From Lachnospiraceae bacterium (lineage in GTDB: Bacteria; Bacillota; Clostridia; Lachnospirales; Lachnospiraceae): a stretch of DNA of 64,000 nucleotides. Made by a program: the position numbers and the translations under genes. The DNA is taken from contig CAJTBO010000011.1 of assembly GCA_910573755.1 (NCBI GenBank), positions 90,630-154,629 of the forward strand. The letters run 5' to 3'. Of this stretch, positions 60,515-64,000 are shown in pieces. The notes beneath the pieces were generated by a model. It was not told the DNA's origin, did no database searches, and saw only the letters and a program-made list of their open reading frames with translations. Numbering within the stretch: the first letter of the stretch is position 1; each line of letters opens with the position of its first letter.

Positions 60515-61137
60515 TTCGCCGCACCTCCCAATTCATTCTGAAAGTAATACAGTCCGGCATTAACGCCATTCACCACTGCATTCGTCGTGATCGTAGCGCC
60601 GGAGATCGCATCGATCTGACTGTCCGACACAGCGCCTGTCTTAGTATATTCATACTTCTCCGCAGACTTTCCGGCAAACTGAGGCTTCAGCACCTCGTCC
60701 GCCCGCATGCCGAGTCCCGCCGTCTCCGAAATGCTCAGGATGGAAATACCGTTTAAAACCCCATCGTTTGTGATGCCCATCGTAAACTGGATATCTCCGC
60801 CATAGCCCTCATGGGAAGTCACTGTCAGCACGTAACCGACCGTACCGCCTGTCCCGTCTTTAGCCTCCATCACCTCATCGATATCCTGAGCGGAATAGGG
60901 AACCTCGGAAGATGCCAGTACCAAAGCCGCCGCCTGCGTATCAAAACCCTCCACTTCCGCAAAAGAATCCGCCTCCGCAAAAACCTCCTGACAGGCTTTC
61001 TGCTTTTTGATCCTTTTCTGTTCCGCGATAGGCTCCTTTGTCAGCTGATAGACACCGCCCAGCACCAGACCGGCGATCAGGGTGATAGCCACGATAATAC
61101 CCGCATCCCTGAACATGGATCTTATCTCGTTATTCAT
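60511..61137 (-). CDS. rnfG: Rnf complex subunit G (FMN-binding)
   Basis: A 208-aa subunit with one N-terminal membrane helix (about 11-30) and an extracytoplasmic FMN-binding domain. FMN is bound covalently through the Thr of SGATITTNAVV (about residue 180). GLGMRADE precedes it. The start at 61137 overlaps the rnfD stop by 4 bp (ATGA) and is chosen over a long open extension. Order and couplings match the standard rnfCDGEA layout. Confidence 0.96.
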   Translation of the reverse strand: MNNEIRSMFRDAGIIVAITLIAGLVLGGVYQLTKEPIAEQKRIKKQKACQEVFAEADSFAEVEGFDTQAAALVLASSEVPYSAQDIDEVMEAKDGTGGTVGYVLTVTSHEGYGGDIQFTMGITNDGVLNGISILSISETAGLGMRADEVLKPQFAGKSAEKYEYTKTGAVSDSQIDAISGATITTNAVVNGVNAGLYYFQNELGGAAK

Positions 61138-62066
61138 ACCGCTTCTCCTCCTTTCCCGAATGCTTTTGGAAGAGTGACCTTCTCCATCAAAGGCACAAGC
61201 AGGTTGCCGATGATGATCGCATAGGAAACGCCCTCGGAAGAGGCGCCGAACACCCGGAAGATACCTGTCAGGATACCCAGAAAGATACCGTACAGATACT
61301 GCCCCTTCTTCGTAATGGGCCTTGTCACATAGTCCGTTGCCATAAAGAACGCGCCCAGCATCAGACCGCCGCCTGCCAGATGCGCCGATATGTATGCGGG
61401 GTCCGGTCCGTGTCCGCCGAACAGACAGATAAATACCACAAAGCTGACGATATAGCTGCCTGGGATCTTCAGATCGATGATTCCCAAAAGGATCAAAATA
61501 CATGCCCCCGCAACGATCGCGATCATGGACGTTTCCCCGATGGTTCCGCCGGTCCTGCCGATCACCATGGAAAACACATCCGGCGTAATACCGGATTTCA
61601 ACTGCGCAAGAGGCGTTGCCCCGGTATAAGCATCACAGTCAAAATTCGTCATAATGGAAGTAAAGGAGATCAGCAGAAAGCACCTTGCGCCCAGCGCCGG
61701 GTTCATAAAGTTCTGCCCGATGCCGCCAAAGAGCATCTTTACTACGAGGATCGCAAAAATACCGCCCACCACGCCGATCCACCAGGGCGCCATCGGGGGC
61801 AGGTTCAGAGATAACAAAAGCCCCGTCACTATGGCTGAGAAATCCCCGATGGTCACCGTTTTTTTCATCAGTTTCTCATAAACGAATTCCGTTGCCACAC
61901 AGCTTGCCACCGTCACGCAGATCAGCAAAAGCGCGTGCATTCCGAAATTATAAATACCAAACCCGGCAGCAGGAAGCAAAGCAAGTACGACCGCCAGCAT
62001 AATGGAACTGGTCGTTACTTTGGATCTGACATGCGGATTCGATGATACATGTAACATATCGCTCAC
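61134..62066 (-). CDS. rnfD: Rnf complex subunit D (FMN-binding membrane protein)
   Basis: A 310-aa integral membrane subunit with about nine helices and a covalently bound FMN on the Thr of DAYTGATPLAQLKSG (about residue 158). The N-terminus reads SSNPHVRSKVTTSSIMLAVVLALLP, as in the family. The start is GTG (62066) with AGAGGGGG 8 nt upstream. 17 bp separate it from rnfC. Confidence 0.96.
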   Translation of the reverse strand: MSDMLHVSSNPHVRSKVTTSSIMLAVVLALLPAAGFGIYNFGMHALLLICVTVASCVATEFVYEKLMKKTVTIGDFSAIVTGLLLSLNLPPMAPWWIGVVGGIFAILVVKMLFGGIGQNFMNPALGARCFLLISFTSIMTNFDCDAYTGATPLAQLKSGITPDVFSMVIGRTGGTIGETSMIAIVAGACILILLGIIDLKIPGSYIVSFVVFICLFGGHGPDPAYISAHLAGGGLMLGAFFMATDYVTRPITKKGQYLYGIFLGILTGIFRVFGASSEGVSYAIIIGNLLVPLMEKVTLPKAFGKGGEAV

Positions 62067-62083
62067 TTTTTATTCCCCCTCTA

Positions 62084-63400
62084 TTACTTTTTCTTCTTCG
62101 CAAGTTCTATCTTACGCATGGACTTGATGGTCTGCGTCAGCGGCCTCTTCGCCGGACAGGTATAACTGCAGCAGCCGCATTCCACACACTCCAGACCGTT
62201 CAGCCTTAAAAATGTCTCCGCATCGTCATGGATGGATGCCACCATCAGCTTATTCGGCACAAGACGCTGGGGGCAGACCTCCACACATCTCCCACACTTG
62301 ATACACGCCGTGGGCTCCATCTCCGAAACATCGTCCTTTGTCAGACAAAGCAGCGCCGATGCCGTCTTTGTCGTCGGCACATGCAGGTCAAACATGCCGA
62401 ATCCCATCATCGGTCCGCCGGAAACCACCTTCGCCGGCTCCTGCACAAAGCCTCCCGCCTCCTCGATCAGTTCATCATACATGGTCCCGATCCGGACAAT
62501 AAAGTTCCGCGGATCTCTGACCGCATCCCCGGTCACCGTCACAATGCGGTACATCAGCGGTTTCCCGTCCGTCACCGCATGATAGACGGCAACGATCGTG
62601 TCCACGTTATCCACGATACAGCCCGCGTCTGCCGGCAGCATCGAAGAATTGATGGCACGCCCCGTCGTGGCATAGATAATGGAACGCTCCGACCCCTGCG
62701 GGTACTTCGTTTTCAGGGGCGTCACCATAATATCCGGCTCATCCTTCGTCAGCTTTTTGAGCAGCGCGATCGCATCGGGCTTGTTCTCCTCCACAGCCAG
62801 AATCCCTTTGGCGTGGTCAAACAGCCGCAGCATGATCTTCAATCCGCCGATCAGCTTCTCCGGCTCCTCGATCATCCTCCTGTAATCCGACGTCAGATAG
62901 GGCTCGCATTCCGCGCAGTTCGCTATGATATAATCGATCTTATCCGGCTCCTTCGGAGAAAGTTTGATAAACGTCGGAAATCCCGCGCCGCCCATGCCTA
63001 CGATACCCGCTTCCCTGACGATCCCAATGATCTCTTCCTTACTCAATTCCCCGTAGGGCTTATGTACCGGATATTCCACCTCTTCATAAAGTCCGTCGTT
63101 TTCTATGACGATACTCATCACTTCATTGCCGGTAACCACCCTGTGCGGCTCGATCGCCTTGACAGTTCCCGACACGGTCGCATAGACAGGCGCCGATACA
63201 AACCCGGCGGCCTCCGCGATCTTCTGTCCCTGCAGCACATGATCGCCTTTTTTTACGATCGGCGAAGCCGGCGCGCCGATATGCTGAGACAGCGGATAAA
63301 CCAGATCTCCCTTTGGCAGCACCGCTTTAATGGGCTTGTCCTTGGACAACTCTTTTCCCTCAAACGGATGAATCCCGCCTACAAATGTTGATTTAGCCAT
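62084..63400 (-). CDS. rnfC: Rnf complex subunit C (NADH-binding)
   Basis: A 438-aa peripheral subunit that reduces NAD+. An N-terminal RnfC barrel-sandwich (FEGKELSKDKPIKAVLPKG, GAPASPIVKKGDHV) is followed by the NADH/FMN-binding SLBB-type domain with GMGGAGFPTFIK (about residue 136), and two [4Fe-4S] clusters (CIKCGRCVEVCP about 370 and CVECGCCSYTCP about 408). It is the first gene of rnfCDGEA. RBS AGAGGG. The upstream region is A/T-rich, with several weak -10-like sequences but no single clear promoter. Confidence 0.97.
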   Translation of the reverse strand: MAKSTFVGGIHPFEGKELSKDKPIKAVLPKGDLVYPLSQHIGAPASPIVKKGDHVLQGQKIAEAAGFVSAPVYATVSGTVKAIEPHRVVTGNEVMSIVIENDGLYEEVEYPVHKPYGELSKEEIIGIVREAGIVGMGGAGFPTFIKLSPKEPDKIDYIIANCAECEPYLTSDYRRMIEEPEKLIGGLKIMLRLFDHAKGILAVEENKPDAIALLKKLTKDEPDIMVTPLKTKYPQGSERSIIYATTGRAINSSMLPADAGCIVDNVDTIVAVYHAVTDGKPLMYRIVTVTGDAVRDPRNFIVRIGTMYDELIEEAGGFVQEPAKVVSGGPMMGFGMFDLHVPTTKTASALLCLTKDDVSEMEPTACIKCGRCVEVCPQRLVPNKLMVASIHDDAETFLRLNGLECVECGCCSYTCPAKRPLTQTIKSMRKIELAKKKK

Positions 63401-63733
63401 TTGACACCCTCTTTTCTATCATTTATCTGTTTTTACTGTTTTTATATACACCGGTACACTTCTTTTAACCTGATACAGGCATCCCTGCCCGCGCGGATAT
63501 CTTTCCGTAATGTTATTGCTGACGCTTCTGTGCACAAAATACCCGCCTCTACCATTTTACTATCTTTATGCACAATTTGAAAGAGTAAAATTACTTTTTT
63601 ATTTATTATTTGGAACAGTTCAGCTTTCGGTATTTCTGCCGCCGTTGTATTTTCAGCGCGTTGCTTTATCGTTGCATTCCTCTCTCCTTTTATGTTATAC
63701 TAGTCCCAAATAAAAAAAGAAAGGACACCCCTA
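63401..63733. other. Divergent intergenic region, rnfC / disrupted gene
   Basis: 333 bp between the rnfC start (minus) and the broken gene (plus). It contains a plus-strand promoter (63672-63701) and, for rnfC, TAAAAT-like and TATATA-like -10 candidates without a good -35. No small ORF with an RBS was convincing. Confidence 0.6.
63672..63701 (+). promoter_or_regulatory. Promoter of the disrupted gene
   Basis: TTGCAT, 18-bp spacer, TATACT, 32 bp before the ATG at 63734, which is preceded by AAAGGA. Confidence 0.6.
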
Positions 63734-63798
63734 TGCGTATCATCCGACAGAAACTGAATCTGCCTGCCATTCCCTATCCGGTAGAGCAGATCGCCCCG
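63734..63798 (+). pseudogene. 5' remnant of a gene disrupted by IS insertion
   Basis: Promoter, RBS (AGAAAGGA) and 22 codons MRIIRQKLNLPAIPYPVEQIAP are intact. The frame then runs into the left end of the second IS copy. The short N-terminus loosely recalls the beginning of RNase H-like/YprB exonuclease proteins of Lachnospiraceae, but 22 residues are too few to name it. The remainder of the gene, if still present, lies outside the window. Confidence 0.65.
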
Positions 63799-64000
63799 CC
63801 TAAGTTCAGAAGTTTAAAACATAAAATAATCCAGCAATCCCTAGAGAATGCTGGAAATTTTTTGTCAATATTTTGTATTTTATACATGGCTTTATATGGC
63901 TTTGTGTGATATAATGGAACTATAGGACGGAGGTGTCACATGTATCTGCATAAATTAAAAAAGCCAAACGGAGATATCTATCTTTCCATAAAAGAAAAAT
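63799..64000 (+). mobile_element. Second IS1634-family copy, truncated by window end
   Basis: From CCTAAGTTCAGAAG on, the sequence matches the first IS (7628 onward) with only a few differences: A for G at position 4 of the end, and TACATGGCTTTATATGG for TGCATGGCTTTGTATGG in the leader. Distance from IS end to transposase ATG is 141 bp in both. Near-identity indicates recent spread of the element. Confidence 0.9.
63940..64000 (+). CDS. IS1634 family transposase, second copy (partial)
   Basis: The ATG and the first 20 codons are identical to the start of the transposase at 7769. The promoter TGATATAAT and RBS are also the same. The rest lies beyond the window. Confidence 0.88.
   Translation, partial: MYLHKLKKPNGDIYLSIKEK

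Noticed and set aside
62228..63391. A 387-codon open frame opposite rnfC (and similar ones opposite leuS and the SpoIID-like gene)
   Set aside because: They are antisense to conserved genes with clear motifs; the products are Arg/His-rich and resemble no family.

Overview
The window looks like a chromosomal segment of an anaerobic, spore-forming Firmicute, most likely a member of the Lachnospiraceae (Clostridium cluster XIVa). The reasons are an Rnf ferredoxin:NAD+ oxidoreductase, an anaerobic ribonucleotide reductase activase, a GerA/SpoVAF-type germination protein, a class B sortase with a clostridial-type sorting signal, a T-box in front of pheST, Rpn-family nuclease genes, and strong AGGAGG-type ribosome binding sites with sigma-A promoters. 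The genus cannot be decided from the sequence. No tRNA, rRNA, CRISPR array, prophage or plasmid module was seen.

Layout. 0-6.2 kb: a giant leucine-rich-repeat surface protein and its probable class B sortase, both on the minus strand. 6.4-11 kb: an accessory patch of two nearly identical Rpn nuclease genes in tandem, with an intact IS1634-family element inserted between them and flanked by a 113-bp direct repeat that fits the long target duplications of that family. 11-12.4 kb: a tiny Cys/Gly/Asn-rich protein and a two-gene hypothetical operon. 12.5-30.4 kb: housekeeping genes (leuS, an EF-G-like GTPase, tyrA-aroA, a PilZ protein with three small genes, queA, an M18 aminopeptidase, a lipoprotein, a GNAT enzyme, and pheST under a T-box leader). 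30.4-39.4 kb: an exported protein with a two-component system, a SpoIID/YihY/MgtC cluster, a probable 6S RNA, and a chemoreceptor with an extracytoplasmic zinc-binding (CZB-like) signature. 39.6-46.9 kb: an MFS transporter with a 45-aa Cys-rich partner, PEP carboxykinase, Xaa-Pro aminopeptidase and citrate synthase. 47-50.4 kb: a germination protein, dUTPase, NrdG and a HAD phosphatase. 50.5-63.4 kb: the Rnf complex, with rnfC-D-G-E-A together and rnfB 7.6 kb further on, separated by an HD hydrolase, a domain-swapped GH3 glucosidase, a DUF4143 ATPase and a membrane YD-repeat protein. 63.7-64 kb: a gene broken after 22 codons by a second copy of the same IS, which runs off the window.

A recurring theme is short intergenic tandem repeats with unrelated or partly related units (near 15.4, 20.3, 24.7, 29.8, 45.4 and 59.6 kb). 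Several lie inside transcribed leaders or operons and can fold into hairpins. There is also an 80-bp dispersed repeat (15.2 and 34.0 kb) directly after terminators. No wholly new system is proven. The best leads are the repeat families, the 80-bp element, the split Rnf operon with its 103-bp triplicate, the YD-repeat/ATPase pair and the extracytoplasmic CZB receptor.
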